The notes below the pieces were generated by a model. That model ran no database searches and had not been told where the DNA came from. It worked only from the letters and a program-made list of their open reading frames with translations. Made by a program: the position numbers and the translations under genes. 42,822 nt of DNA, taken from F23-B02 sp963629425. GTDB taxonomy: Bacteria; Bacillota; Clostridia; Oscillospirales; Oscillospiraceae. The stretch spans positions 1-42,822 of the forward strand of contig CAVGIU010000004.1 in NCBI GenBank assembly GCA_963629425.1, written 5' to 3'. This document shows, piece after piece, positions 31,066 to 39,529 of the stretch; position 1 is the stretch's first letter; every line of letters starts with the position of its first letter.

Positions 31066-31811
31066 TAAAGTCTTTGGAAACCACAGGCCGCACCGAGGAT
31101 GAAGCCATCGCCGCAGCCCTGAAGGAACTCGGACTTGAGCGCGACGATGTTTCCGTAACCGTCGTAGAGCGCGCAAAATCCGGATTTTTGGGCATAGGCG
31201 CTTCTCCGGCAGTCGTGCGTGTCGAGTATGAAGCTCCCGACGAGCCCGAGACTGAGGTCGAGGCAGCTCCCGTCGTTGAGACAAAGGCTCCCGAAAAGGC
31301 GGCAAAAACCGTCGATAACGGTGAGTTTGCCGCCATAAGAGCCTTCCTCGAGGGACTTCTCGAGCGCATGGGTGTCAAGGCCGATATCGAGATCACCCGC
31401 CGCGACGGCAAGAGTATTGCAGTCAATCTCTCCGGTCCCAACATGGGCGCGGTCATCGGCCGCAGGGGTGAGACTCTCGATGCGATCCAGCACCTGACCA
31501 ACTACGTCATCAACCGCGGCAGCGATAAGCATATGCACATCTGCGTCGATGCCGAGAGCTACCGTGCAAAGCGCGAGGAATCGCTCGTCCGCCTTGCAGA
31601 GAAGATGGCGGCCAAGGTCATCAAGTATAAGCGCAGCATGGCGCTTGAGCCGATGAACAGCTATGAGCGTCACATCATCCACGCCGCCCTTCAGGACTAT
31701 GAGGGCGTCAGCACAAGCTCGACCGGTACAGAGCCCAATCGCCGCGTCGTCGTATCCTACGACCGTCCGCAGAACACGGGCAACAAGCCGCAGAGCCGTG
31801 AATGGGCATAA
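31062..31811 (+). CDS. jag: Jag/KhpB RNA-binding protein
   Basis: A 249-residue RNA-binding protein. Jag-N domain (residues 1-52, KSLETTGRTEDEAIAAALKE), an acidic linker, a KH domain with the GRRG loop (GAVIGRRGETLDAIQHL), and an R3H domain (MNSYERHIIHAALQDYEGVS, R-x3-H). KhpB pairs with KhpA and influences cell division and sRNA biology in Gram-positives. ATGA overlap with yidC. The expected mnmE is absent; acpP follows. Confidence 0.95.
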   Translation: MIKSLETTGRTEDEAIAAALKELGLERDDVSVTVVERAKSGFLGIGASPAVVRVEYEAPDEPETEVEAAPVVETKAPEKAAKTVDNGEFAAIRAFLEGLLERMGVKADIEITRRDGKSIAVNLSGPNMGAVIGRRGETLDAIQHLTNYVINRGSDKHMHICVDAESYRAKREESLVRLAEKMAAKVIKYKRSMALEPMNSYERHIIHAALQDYEGVSTSSTGTEPNRRVVVSYDRPQNTGNKPQSREWA

Positions 31812-31835
31812 GCCCCGTATATTGGAGGAACTAAA

Positions 31836-32063
31836 ATGATACTTGAAAAAATTCAGCAGATCCTTGCCCAGCAGTTTGAAGTATCCGCAGACAGCATTTC
31901 CGCCGACACCAATATCGTTGATGACCTCGGCGCGGATTCGCTCGATGTTGTCGAGCTCATCATGTCCGTTGAGGACGAGTTCGGCGTTCAGATCCCCGAT
32001 GAGGATGCAGCAGAGCTGGCCACAGTCGGTAAGATCGTCGAGTACATCGAAGCAAGGCAGTAA
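31836..32063 (+). CDS. acpP: acyl carrier protein
   Basis: A 75-residue acidic protein carrying fatty-acyl intermediates on a phosphopantetheine arm. The attachment serine is in GADSLDVVEL (Ser about residue 36). GGAGGAA precedes ATG 31836. It lies 24 bases behind jag and so may be read from the rpmH operon. No other fatty acid synthesis genes are adjacent, so this could be a stand-alone or secondary ACP. Confidence 0.96.
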   Translation: MILEKIQQILAQQFEVSADSISADTNIVDDLGADSLDVVELIMSVEDEFGVQIPDEDAAELATVGKIVEYIEARQ

Positions 32064-32074
32064 TTAAAAAACAT

Positions 32075-32106
32075 GAAAAATCCCGTCCGAGAGGACGGGA
32101 TTTTTT
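32075..32106. terminator. terminator after acpP, copy 1 of a duplicated hairpin
   Basis: ATCCCGTCC/GGACGGGAT stem, loop GAGA, A-run and T-run. An identical hairpin is at 32314-32345. Confidence 0.92.
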
Positions 32107-32112
32107 CAGCTT

Positions 32113-32225
32113 GTCAAAAAAGTCCCGCGAGGAACTTTTTTGACTGCACTTTTCCGCCGAGCATTTTGAATGTATTCAAAATGCTTTTACCGAAATCCTT
32201 GAATTCTCAAGGATTTCAACGGCGG
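32113..32225. repeat. nested palindromic element
   Basis: Three successive hairpins: 32113-32126/32131-32144 (13 of 14 pairs), AGCATTTTGAAT with its exact complement (32160-32185) and GAAATCCTTGA with its exact complement (32192-32217). A closing stem CCGCCG/CGGCGG (32154-32159 with 32220-32225) encloses the last two. No coding frame is inside. It resembles a small palindromic interspersed repeat. Confidence 0.7.
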
Positions 32226-32313
32226 TTTATCTAACTCGAGGCGGGCCTTGCCCCCTCGAACTCCCCCGCTGCGCGGATGGTTTTTCCCTGCAGCACAGGT
32301 TTTTGACAGTCTC

Positions 32314-32345
32314 GAAAAATCCCGTCCGAGAGGACGGGATTTTTT
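32314..32345. terminator. terminator, copy 2 of the duplicated hairpin
   Basis: The same ATCCCGTCC-GAGA-GGACGGGAT hairpin as at 32075-32106. On the minus strand it terminates the zinc-ribbon gene. Confidence 0.9.
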
Positions 32346-32361
32346 GCTGTACAGGTCGAAT

Positions 32362-32595
32362 CTATTGATGCCTGATATCGTCTATGAGCACGAGATCGCA
32401 GGTGCTGCAATAAAAGGCGGTCACACGGCCGCCGAGAAGGTAGCCGCCGTCTCCGAGCTGAATCTTACCGCCGTGAGTTCTTGAGCAAAACGAGAGGATA
32501 TCCTCCTCGTACCCCTGCGGTTTCCAATAAACCGGGCATTTTGCATTGTCGATGAAACCCTCTGTTATTTCGGCGGAACATTTGGGACACAGCAT
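32362..32595 (-). CDS. small zinc-ribbon protein, DUF6487-like
   Basis: A 77-residue protein with CPKCSAEITEGFI at the N-terminus and FYCSTCDLVLID at the C-terminus, two CxxC knuckles of a zinc ribbon. The spacing and the intervening VYWKP match small PF20097-type (DUF6487) proteins of Clostridia as I know them. Function unknown. AAAGGAG lies eight bases before ATG 32595; a longer frame upstream is unsupported. Confidence 0.8.
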   Translation of the reverse strand: MLCPKCSAEITEGFIDNAKCPVYWKPQGYEEDILSFCSRTHGGKIQLGDGGYLLGGRVTAFYCSTCDLVLIDDIRHQ

Positions 32596-32765
32596 ATGGC
32601 AGGCTCCTTTCATTTTTCTTTCCCCTTCACTTATATAATACATTGACAAACGAAAAAGGAGGACAACAATTCTCGGATTTCCTGAAATTTGTCGTTTATC
32701 ACAAAAACGGCGATGCACATTTGTGAGTAATATACAGCCCGGTGATGAGCCATGCGCGGTTTTTG

Positions 32766-32794
32766 TTGACTTAAAACACGGAAAAGAGTAAAAT
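32766..32794 (+). promoter_or_regulatory. promoter of holB-ricT
   Basis: TTGACT (32766-32771), 17 bases, TAAAAT (32789-32794). Confidence 0.65.
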
Positions 32795-32830
32795 AAACTG
32801 ATTAAGTATCTGAATTGACCGGAGGATGCT

Positions 32831-33607
32831 ATGGAAAAACTGTCACATGCGTATATATTGTCCTCGGCATCGGAAAACGCGCGGACGGGCAAGGCGTTTT
32901 ACCTTGCCGAAAAAATGCTGTGTCAAGGCAGCGGCGAGCGCCCCTGCGGCGTGTGCCGCGACTGCCGCAAGGTCAAGGCGCGCGTTCACCCCGACCTTGC
33001 CGTTATCGAGCGTATTACCGACGATAAGGGCAAGCAGAAAAAAGAGATACTTGTCGATCAGGTGCGCGCCATGGGTGCGGATGCCTATGTTATTCCCAAC
33101 GAGGCGGCGGAGAAGGTATATATCATAAAGGATGCCGACACGATGAACGAGCAGGCGCAGAACGCAGCGCTGAAGATCCTCGAAGAGCCGCCGAAGGGCG
33201 TTCATTTTATTCTGTGCGTGTCAAATCCCGAGCGGCTGCTCGTCACGGTGCGCTCGCGCTGTGTGCTCGTAAGCTGCGCAGGCGAGGAGGACGCGGAGGA
33301 CGAGTCTGCTGCCGCGCTTGCCGATGAGTTCGTTTCGCTCGAGCGCAAGGGCGATATCCCGACGCTGACGGCATGGTGCTTTGAGCATGAAACGCTCGAT
33401 GCTCTGTCGCTCGGTGTATTTTTGCTTGCGCTAAAGCGCCGCTATGTCGGACTCTTGGCGTCGGCAGAGGATAAAATGCGTATAATGGATATCATAAAGC
33501 TTATTGACCGCTGCGCACGGTATCAGACGGTCAATACCGGAGTGAAACACATTTTGGGGCTGCTGGCTGTGTGCTCGGCAGCGGAAACGAGGAGAACAAT
33601 TGACTGA
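32831..33607 (+). CDS. holB: DNA polymerase III subunit delta'
   Basis: A 258-residue clamp-loader subunit. Four cysteines of the zinc module are at residues 31, 39, 42 and 45 (GERPCGVCRDCRKVK). The AAA+ core follows with DADTMNEQAQNAALKILEEP, the conserved sensor region, and RSRCVL. The Walker A position is degenerate (SENARTGKAF), as usual for delta'. GGAGG precedes ATG 32831. It overlaps ricT, the standard holB-yaaT order in Firmicutes. Confidence 0.95.
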   Translation: MEKLSHAYILSSASENARTGKAFYLAEKMLCQGSGERPCGVCRDCRKVKARVHPDLAVIERITDDKGKQKKEILVDQVRAMGADAYVIPNEAAEKVYIIKDADTMNEQAQNAALKILEEPPKGVHFILCVSNPERLLVTVRSRCVLVSCAGEEDAEDESAAALADEFVSLERKGDIPTLTAWCFEHETLDALSLGVFLLALKRRYVGLLASAEDKMRIMDIIKLIDRCARYQTVNTGVKHILGLLAVCSAAETRRTID

Positions 33608-34862
33608 AGTTATAAGCGTAAAATTCAAAAACAGGGGTAAAAGTTACTATTTTTCTCCGAACGGCAAGAGCATAAAAACCGGCCAGCAGGTCATTGTCGA
33701 GACCAGCAAGGGGCTTGAGATAGCCGATTGCAGCCGCGGCAATCACGAGGTAGAGGATGATTCGGTCGTCCAGCCGCTGCGCCCGGTCGTGCGGCTTGCA
33801 ACACGCGACGATCTGCGCGTTGCCGAGATAAACAAGCAGCGCGAGAAGGAAGCCTTCGAGATCTGCCGGCAGAAGATCGCAGAGCACGGACTGGACATGA
33901 AGCTCGTCGACGTTGAGTGCAATTTCGAGGGAAATAAGACGATGTTCTTTTTCACATCCGACGGCAGAGTCGACTTCCGCGAGCTCGTAAAGGATCTTGC
34001 GGGCATATTCCGAAACAGGATAGAGCTTCGGCAGATCGGCGTCAGGGACGAGGCTAAGATGCTCGGCGGCATCGGCATATGCGGCAGACCCTTCTGCTGT
34101 AATCAGTTTATAGACGAGTTCCAACCCGTGTCCACGAAGATGGCGAAAATGCAGTCTATGTCGCTCAATCCGGGCAAAATATCCGGAAGCTGCGGCAGAC
34201 TTATGTGCTGCCTGAGATATGAGCAGGAGGCCTATGAGGAGCTGACGAAAAATGTTCCCAAGCAGGGTGCGTTTGTGGAGACCCCATCCGGCTACGGCGT
34301 CGTAACGCAGGTGAATCTCCTGCGCCAGATGGTCAAGGTCAAGCTCGACGGCGATGGCGACGATACGGTGAAGACCTACAGAGCCGTCGAGGTCGCGGCA
34401 GTGCCCGGCGGCCGCCCGAAGGACGGCGAGACGCCTCCGTCGGTTCTCAAATACATCCCCGAGCCCGAAGAGGAAGAAGAGGAAGAGGACGAGTGGAAGC
34501 TGCCCGAACTGTTTGCGGCGGACAGCGTCGAAAGTGTGCAGGAGGGCGCGGCCGAGCAGAAAAAGCGCAGTCGAAGCCGCCGCTCGCGCAGAGGGGGAAA
34601 GAAGCCGAACGGCGAGGCAAAGCCCAAAGTGCAGGCGGAGAAGGCTCCTGCTGCGCAGGAGGAAAAAAAGCCGGCAGCGGCCAAGCCCAAGCCGAGAAAC
34701 AATCGCCGCGGCAGCGGGAAAAAGCCCGCAGAGCAGAAGCCGGCGGAGCAGCAGAAGCCGCAGCAGGCCAAAAGCCCTGACGGAGAGAAAAAGAGATCAA
34801 ACCGCCGCTACTATCATCGCGGCAAGCCAAAAAACAAGGGCGGTCAGGCGCAGAACCAGTAG
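33600..34862 (+). CDS. ricT: PSP1/RicT regulatory iron-sulfur protein
   Basis: A 420-residue protein. The N-terminal two-thirds is the PSP1 domain with the cysteine-rich core GICGRPFCCNQF and SGSCGRLMCCLRYEQEAYEE, residues linked to the Fe-S clusters of the RicA-RicF-RicT complex. In Bacillus that complex affects RNase Y maturation of mRNAs and the Spo0A phosphorelay. About 130 C-terminal residues are an acidic then Lys/Arg/Pro/Ala-rich low-complexity tail, probably RNA-binding. TTG 33600 with GAGGAGAA is the start; eight-base overlap with holB. Confidence 0.93.
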   Translation: MTEVISVKFKNRGKSYYFSPNGKSIKTGQQVIVETSKGLEIADCSRGNHEVEDDSVVQPLRPVVRLATRDDLRVAEINKQREKEAFEICRQKIAEHGLDMKLVDVECNFEGNKTMFFFTSDGRVDFRELVKDLAGIFRNRIELRQIGVRDEAKMLGGIGICGRPFCCNQFIDEFQPVSTKMAKMQSMSLNPGKISGSCGRLMCCLRYEQEAYEELTKNVPKQGAFVETPSGYGVVTQVNLLRQMVKVKLDGDGDDTVKTYRAVEVAAVPGGRPKDGETPPSVLKYIPEPEEEEEEEDEWKLPELFAADSVESVQEGAAEQKKRSRSRRSRRGGKKPNGEAKPKVQAEKAPAAQEEKKPAAAKPKPRNNRRGSGKKPAEQKPAEQQKPQQAKSPDGEKKRSNRRYYHRGKPKNKGGQAQNQ

Positions 34863-34882
34863 TATTCCCCGGAGGCTGAGAT

Positions 34883-35392
34883 ATGAGTAATAAAAACAAA
34901 AAACGCGGAATGAGCATGAAAACGAAGTGGATAATAACCGGTATCCTCTGTGTTTTGGCGGTTTTGACGGTGGTTGCCGTTGCGGCCGACGGCTGCTTTG
35001 ATTTCAAGCCCGGCTCCGTTAAATCAAATAATAATGACGTTGCCGAAAGCGCGGCGCCCGTTGACGAGAAGGATACGTCCAAGTCCGGCGGTACGCACAC
35101 CGTGTTCGTAACGGCCGGCAACGGCGGCGCGACCGATCCTAACGGCAGCGTGGCGGTCGAGGACTGGGGCAGCGTTACGATAAAGATCACCGCCAACGAA
35201 GGCTATGAGATACAGTCCGTTACGGTCGACGGGCAGGACAAGGGCGCTGTCGAGAGCTATACCCTGTCAAACGTTACGGAAGACCACAGCGTCGTTGCAA
35301 CGTTTGCAAAGAAGGTCGTTCCCACGCCCACGCCCACGCCTACACCGGCTGCGGAAACTCCCGAGCCGGACGGCGGCGACGAAGACGAATAA
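34883..35392 (+). CDS. membrane-anchored protein with one bacterial repeat (InlB B-like) domain
   Basis: A 169-residue protein. A basic N-terminus leads to one transmembrane or uncleaved signal helix (about residues 14-34), then a Ser/Asp-rich linker, one beta-rich repeat (VTAGNGGATDPNGSVAVEDW, then GYEIQSVTVDGQDKGAVESY and HSVVATF), and a Pro-Thr-Pro-Thr tail ending in acidic residues. The tail could span the cell wall. It lies 20 bases behind ricT with GGAGG, so is probably cotranscribed with the holB operon. Function unknown. Confidence 0.75.
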   Translation: MSNKNKKRGMSMKTKWIITGILCVLAVLTVVAVAADGCFDFKPGSVKSNNNDVAESAAPVDEKDTSKSGGTHTVFVTAGNGGATDPNGSVAVEDWGSVTIKITANEGYEIQSVTVDGQDKGAVESYTLSNVTEDHSVVATFAKKVVPTPTPTPTPAAETPEPDGGDEDE

Positions 35393-35399
35393 GATATAT

Positions 35400-35437
35400 A
35401 AAAATACCGATCACCGTTTTTGGTGACCGGTATTTTT
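35400..35437. terminator. bidirectional terminator between convergent genes
   Basis: AAAAATACCGATCACC paired with GGTGACCGGTATTTTT, one mismatch, loop of six. Confidence 0.88.
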
Positions 35438-35450
35438 GCGCTGTTTAAAC

Positions 35451-37055
35451 TCAGGCCATGCCGCCGGCAAAGCGGTTGAACATTGCCGCGACCTGTGCGC
35501 GCAATGCACTGTCCTGCGGGCTGAGCGTGTTGTTGCCGGTTCCGTTTACTATGCCTGCACCTATCGCCCAGCACATGCTCTCACGGGCGAAGGGGCTGAC
35601 CTGCTGCGCGTCGGCAAAGCTGCCGATGTCGGCATAAACGTCGGTGTCATAGCCCTTATAGTTTGCGTATCGGTGCAGGAACGTCACGAGCTGCTCACGA
35701 GTAAGCGGGTCGTCGGGGGCAAATCTGCCGTCGCTGTAGCCGTTTGAAATGTTGTTATGCGAGCCCCAAAGCAGAGCGTTGTAATAATAACCCTCGGGGT
35801 CAACGTCGTTAAAGCGGTTTTCGTAGCCTGTTACGTCGGGGCTGCCCTCAAGGCGGTAGAGGACGGTTATGAGCATGCAGCGCGACATGACGATATCCGT
35901 GCCGAAGGAGGTGTCCGAGGTGCCCTTGAACAGGTTCAAGGAAACAACGCTGTCGATATCATTGTGCGCCCAGTAAGTCACCGGATTGTCGGTGAAATCC
36001 TTCGTCGGGCATTTATCGCCGAGCAGGCAGACGGATTTCCAAACTGCGACCGCAGTGACATTGGAGGCAGGCATCGTTATGTAATAGTAGCCGTCGCTGC
36101 CCAAAACGGCCGTTGCGCCGTTCACATCCCAGCGAACGAAGGCCTTGCCGCTTATCGTCGAAGGAACGAGCTTTATCTTTGCTCCCTTCGTATAGCTGCC
36201 GCTGCCCTCGCCGCCGGAGACGGTGAGCGTATATGTCGCGGGGGCATCACCGCCGGACCAAACGGCCGTTATGTAGCGCGATTTGTCGGCGATGGTGCTG
36301 CCGGTGAGCACAGCGCCCGTGTCGGAATCCTTCCAATAATCAAGGCTGTAGCCCTGCCGGGAGGCCGTCGGAAGCGAGCCGTAGGACTTGCCCTTGTTAT
36401 AGGCAACGACGCGGTTGCCGCTGACTGTGCCGCCGTTTGCGTCGATTATTACGACAACGAAGTTTGTAAGCGTGGTACTGTAGTTTCCGTAAAGGAAGAT
36501 CTCCGCCTCATTAACACGGCGATTGACGAGGCCGGGGAGTATTTCGCCGCCGGCAGAGCACAAAACCGAGAAAGCGTCGGCGATCTCAAGATCGTTGATG
36601 CGGTTGCCGTAGCTGTCTTTGAAATTCGACTGGATATACCGCGCCAAGCGCCAGCCGGTGTTGACCTCCACCCAGTTCGGACCGAAATTGTATGCAAGGC
36701 TCACAAGTGCATCAAACACGTTTTGGCTTGCAGTGAGCCCATACTTTGCAATAGTGCGGTTTGCTGCCGTCTCAAACTGAGCAATATCCTGCTCGAAGTA
36801 TGCGTCGGCCTGCTCGGCCGTGATCTCCATGCCTTCGTATATGTCCGAACCGTAGTGGCCGTAGCCTATCGTCCAGTACTCCTCGCTCGAGTGCGCCTTA
36901 TATGCCGTGAGCCTCACGCCCTCCCAATATTTTATGAGAGTTTTGAGATCTTCGCTGGCTTTCATGTCCGCGGTCTTGTTATCGGCGAGAGCCGCTGACG
37001 GAACAAGGGTCACGAGCATCAAGACGGCAAGCAGGAAAGATATGTACCTCTTCAT
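35451..37055 (-). CDS. secreted GH24-type lysozyme with SLH repeats
   Basis: A 534-residue extracellular protein. Signal peptide (residues 1-24, cleavage near ALA-DN). GH24 lysozyme-like domain (about 35-195): catalytic Glu45 in KYWEGVRLTAY, WTIGYGHYG, and YNFGP. Two beta-repeat domains of the InlB B type follow (about 200-350: VVIIDANGGTVSGNRVVAYN, then YTLTVSGGEGSGSYTKGAKI), then three SLH motifs (about 365-534, with FNDVDPEGYYYNALLWG and GRFAPDDPLTREQLVTFLHR) that bind secondary cell-wall polymer. Likely role: peptidoglycan remodelling or attack on competitors. Not phage-like, as it has a signal peptide and no holin nearby. AGGAG precedes ATG 37055. Confidence 0.9.
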   Translation of the reverse strand: MKRYISFLLAVLMLVTLVPSAALADNKTADMKASEDLKTLIKYWEGVRLTAYKAHSSEEYWTIGYGHYGSDIYEGMEITAEQADAYFEQDIAQFETAANRTIAKYGLTASQNVFDALVSLAYNFGPNWVEVNTGWRLARYIQSNFKDSYGNRINDLEIADAFSVLCSAGGEILPGLVNRRVNEAEIFLYGNYSTTLTNFVVVIIDANGGTVSGNRVVAYNKGKSYGSLPTASRQGYSLDYWKDSDTGAVLTGSTIADKSRYITAVWSGGDAPATYTLTVSGGEGSGSYTKGAKIKLVPSTISGKAFVRWDVNGATAVLGSDGYYYITMPASNVTAVAVWKSVCLLGDKCPTKDFTDNPVTYWAHNDIDSVVSLNLFKGTSDTSFGTDIVMSRCMLITVLYRLEGSPDVTGYENRFNDVDPEGYYYNALLWGSHNNISNGYSDGRFAPDDPLTREQLVTFLHRYANYKGYDTDVYADIGSFADAQQVSPFARESMCWAIGAGIVNGTGNNTLSPQDSALRAQVAAMFNRFAGGMA

Positions 37056-37277
37056 GTGTGTTTCTCCTGTGCGCTGTGATAAAAAGTTTAAAAATGAGTG
37101 GCAAAAATATTACATTTTGCATTTTAACAAAAAAATGCTGAAAAATCAAGGCTTTTGTTGTCAAAGGACATATTTGGAGGAAAAAGACTGCACGAAAAAT
37201 GCCCGTTTCGCCTGCGGCGGAGGGAAAAGTGACTAAACAAATGGGCGCTTAGGCGGCTAATTTGTCATGGCCGCTTA

Positions 37278-37306
37278 TTGACAGACGGGGGAGGATATTA
37301 TAAAAT
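37278..37306 (+). promoter_or_regulatory. promoter of the nadE-purB-purA-guaA block
   Basis: TTGACA (37278-37283), 17 bases, TAAAAT (37301-37306). Confidence 0.7.
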
Positions 37307-37346
37307 TTATTGTCCGGTATTTATTAATAATGAGGAGCTGAGTTCA

Positions 37347-38084
37347 ATGCGTGATTACAGCAAGGAATTTGCCGACAGAGTTCAGTATATAAGAAAACTC
37401 GTGGAGGACAGCGGTGTCGACGGCATCGTGTTCGGAAACTCCGGCGGCAAGGATTCCGCCCTTGTCGGCATACTGTGCAAGTTTGCCTGCGAGAACACAG
37501 TGGGAATAATGATGCCCTGCGCGTCAAAGCGCAATTTCGAGCAGGATATGAAGGATGCAAAGGAGGTAGCCGATCATTTCGGTATCGAAAGCCGCGTCAT
37601 TGATCTTACGGATGTTCGTCAGGCGGAGATTGACAGGCTTCAGGCTATAACGACGCTTACCAACGCGGCTGTCAACAATATTGCTCCGCGCCTGAGAATG
37701 ACGACGCTGTACGCTGTCGCCGCATCCGAGTATCGTTTGGTAGCCGGAACCGGCAACCGCAGCGAGAGATATATGGGCTACTTTACTAAATGGGGCGACG
37801 GATCGTGTGACTTTAACCCTATATCCGACCTCACGGCAACCGAGATAATAGAATTTCTCAAATGGCTCACGGCGCCGGCCTGCATTATAAATAAGGCTCC
37901 CTCGGCGGGACTGTTCGACGGACAGACCGATGAGGACGAGATGGGCGTGAGCTATCGCGCGATAGACAGTTACATAAACGGCGGCGAGGTAAGCCCCACG
38001 GAAAAGAAGATAATCGACCGTTTCCACCGCAATTCGGGTCACAAGCGTGTCGGCATCAGCGTATTTAAGCAAATAGATGAGTAA
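37347..38084 (+). CDS. nadE: ammonia-dependent NAD synthetase
   Basis: A 245-residue enzyme that amidates nicotinate adenine dinucleotide to NAD. The PP-loop SGGKDSALVG is at residues 32-41. LVAGTGNRSERYMGYFTKWGDG and the substrate loop near KAPSAGLFDGQTDEDEMG are characteristic. There is no glutaminase domain, so ammonia is used directly. GAGGAG precedes ATG 37347. The stop codon overlaps the purB start. Confidence 0.95.
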   Translation: MRDYSKEFADRVQYIRKLVEDSGVDGIVFGNSGGKDSALVGILCKFACENTVGIMMPCASKRNFEQDMKDAKEVADHFGIESRVIDLTDVRQAEIDRLQAITTLTNAAVNNIAPRLRMTTLYAVAASEYRLVAGTGNRSERYMGYFTKWGDGSCDFNPISDLTATEIIEFLKWLTAPACIINKAPSAGLFDGQTDEDEMGVSYRAIDSYINGGEVSPTEKKIIDRFHRNSGHKRVGISVFKQIDE

Positions 38085-39516
38085 ACACGAATTTTATGAA
38101 AATCCCCTTTGCGGGAGATATGCCGGAGAAGAGATGCAGCGCCTTTTCTCCGATGACTTCAAATTTTCGACTTGGCGCAGACTGTGGATCGCCCTGGCTG
38201 AGAGCGAGAAGGAGCTCGGCCTTGATATTTCTCAGGCGCAGATAGATCAGATGAAGGCGCATGTCGACGATATCGACTACGCGTCGGCTGCCCGCCATGA
38301 GCACGAGGTGCGCCACGACGTCATGGCGCATGTGCTGACCTTCGGCGAGTGCTGCCCGGACGCAAAGCCGATAATCCACCTCGGCGCGACGAGCTGCTAT
38401 GTCGGCGACAACACGGATATCATCCGTATGCGTGAAGCGCTCATCCTCGTGCGGCGCAAGCTCATTAACGCGATCGCCGCGCTGCGCGGCTTTGCTGAGG
38501 AGTATAAGAGCGTTCCGACGCTTGCGTATACACATTTTCAGGCCGCCCAGCCGACCACCGTCGGTAAGCGCGCAACGCTTTGGGCGTATGACCTTATAAA
38601 CGATCTTGAGCAGCTCGACTATCAGTTCGGCAGACTTGAGCTGTTAGGCTGCAAGGGAACTACCGGCACGGGTGCGAGCTTCCTGGAACTGTTTGACGGT
38701 GATGAGGCAAAGGTAATGGAGCTTGAAAAGCTCATTGCCGCGAAAATGGGCTTTAGCCGCTGCGCACCCGTCAGTGGGCAGACCTATTCGCGCAAAGCGG
38801 ACTTTTATGTTCTGCAGGTGCTGTCCGGCATCGCGCAGAGCGCATCGAAGTTTTCAAGCGACGTAAGGCTACTGTCGCACCTCAAGGAGGTAGACGAGCC
38901 CTTCGAGTCAAAGCAGATAGGCTCGTCGGCGATGGCCTATAAGCGCAATCCCATGAGGTCCGAGCGCATAGCCTCGCTGTCGCGCTTTGTTATGAGCGAT
39001 CTGCAAAACGCGGCGTTCACCGCGTCGAGCCAGTGGCTCGAACGCACTTTGGACGATTCGGCAAACCGCCGCCTGAGCATCCCCGAGGCGTTTTTGGCCG
39101 TCGACGGTATCCTCAATCTCTACATAAACGTCGCCTCCGGCATGAAGATATATCCCGCCGTCTGCAAAAAGCATCTGGACGAGGAGCTGCCGTTCATGGC
39201 AAGCGAAAATATCCTCATGTACTGCGTAAAGCATAAAGGCGGCGACCGTCAGGAGCTGCATGAGCGCATCCGAGTCCACTCCGTGGCCGCGGCGCAGCAG
39301 GTCAAGCTCTACGGCGGGAAAAACGATCTTTTGGAGCGCATTATGGCTGATCCGGCGTTTTTCCTCGGAGAGGAGGAGCTTGCGCAGCTTTGCGATGCGC
39401 GCAGCTTCACCGGCATGGCCGAGCATCAGACCGAAAAATTCATAAAAGAGTATCTTGATCCTGTTATCGACGCAAACAGAAACGAGCTGGGCGTTGAGGC
39501 AAGTGTAAATGTATAA
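38077..39516 (+). CDS. purB: adenylosuccinate lyase
   Basis: A 479-residue homotetrameric lyase acting in IMP synthesis (SAICAR cleavage) and AMP synthesis. The family signature is at SSAMAYKRNPMRSER, the catalytic flexible loop, with HLGATSCYVGDN and YTHFQAAQPTTVGKR earlier. ATG 38077 overlaps the nadE stop by eight bases, so the two are coupled. purA begins 13 bases after the stop. Confidence 0.96.
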   Translation: MSKHEFYENPLCGRYAGEEMQRLFSDDFKFSTWRRLWIALAESEKELGLDISQAQIDQMKAHVDDIDYASAARHEHEVRHDVMAHVLTFGECCPDAKPIIHLGATSCYVGDNTDIIRMREALILVRRKLINAIAALRGFAEEYKSVPTLAYTHFQAAQPTTVGKRATLWAYDLINDLEQLDYQFGRLELLGCKGTTGTGASFLELFDGDEAKVMELEKLIAAKMGFSRCAPVSGQTYSRKADFYVLQVLSGIAQSASKFSSDVRLLSHLKEVDEPFESKQIGSSAMAYKRNPMRSERIASLSRFVMSDLQNAAFTASSQWLERTLDDSANRRLSIPEAFLAVDGILNLYINVASGMKIYPAVCKKHLDEELPFMASENILMYCVKHKGGDRQELHERIRVHSVAAAQQVKLYGGKNDLLERIMADPAFFLGEEELAQLCDARSFTGMAEHQTEKFIKEYLDPVIDANRNELGVEASVNV

Positions 39517-39529
39517 AGGAGCGAAAACA

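Noticed and set aside
32113..32217. CRISPR repeats
   Set aside because: The palindromes differ from one another and are not separated by regular spacers.
35757..36998. Long plus-strand ORF (413 codons) opposite the lysozyme gene
   Set aside because: The minus frame has a signal peptide, catalytic motifs and SLH repeats; the plus frame has none.
35451..37055. Prophage lysis gene
   Set aside because: A lysozyme domain alone suggested phage, but the signal peptide, SLH repeats and lack of holin or structural genes argue for a host surface protein.
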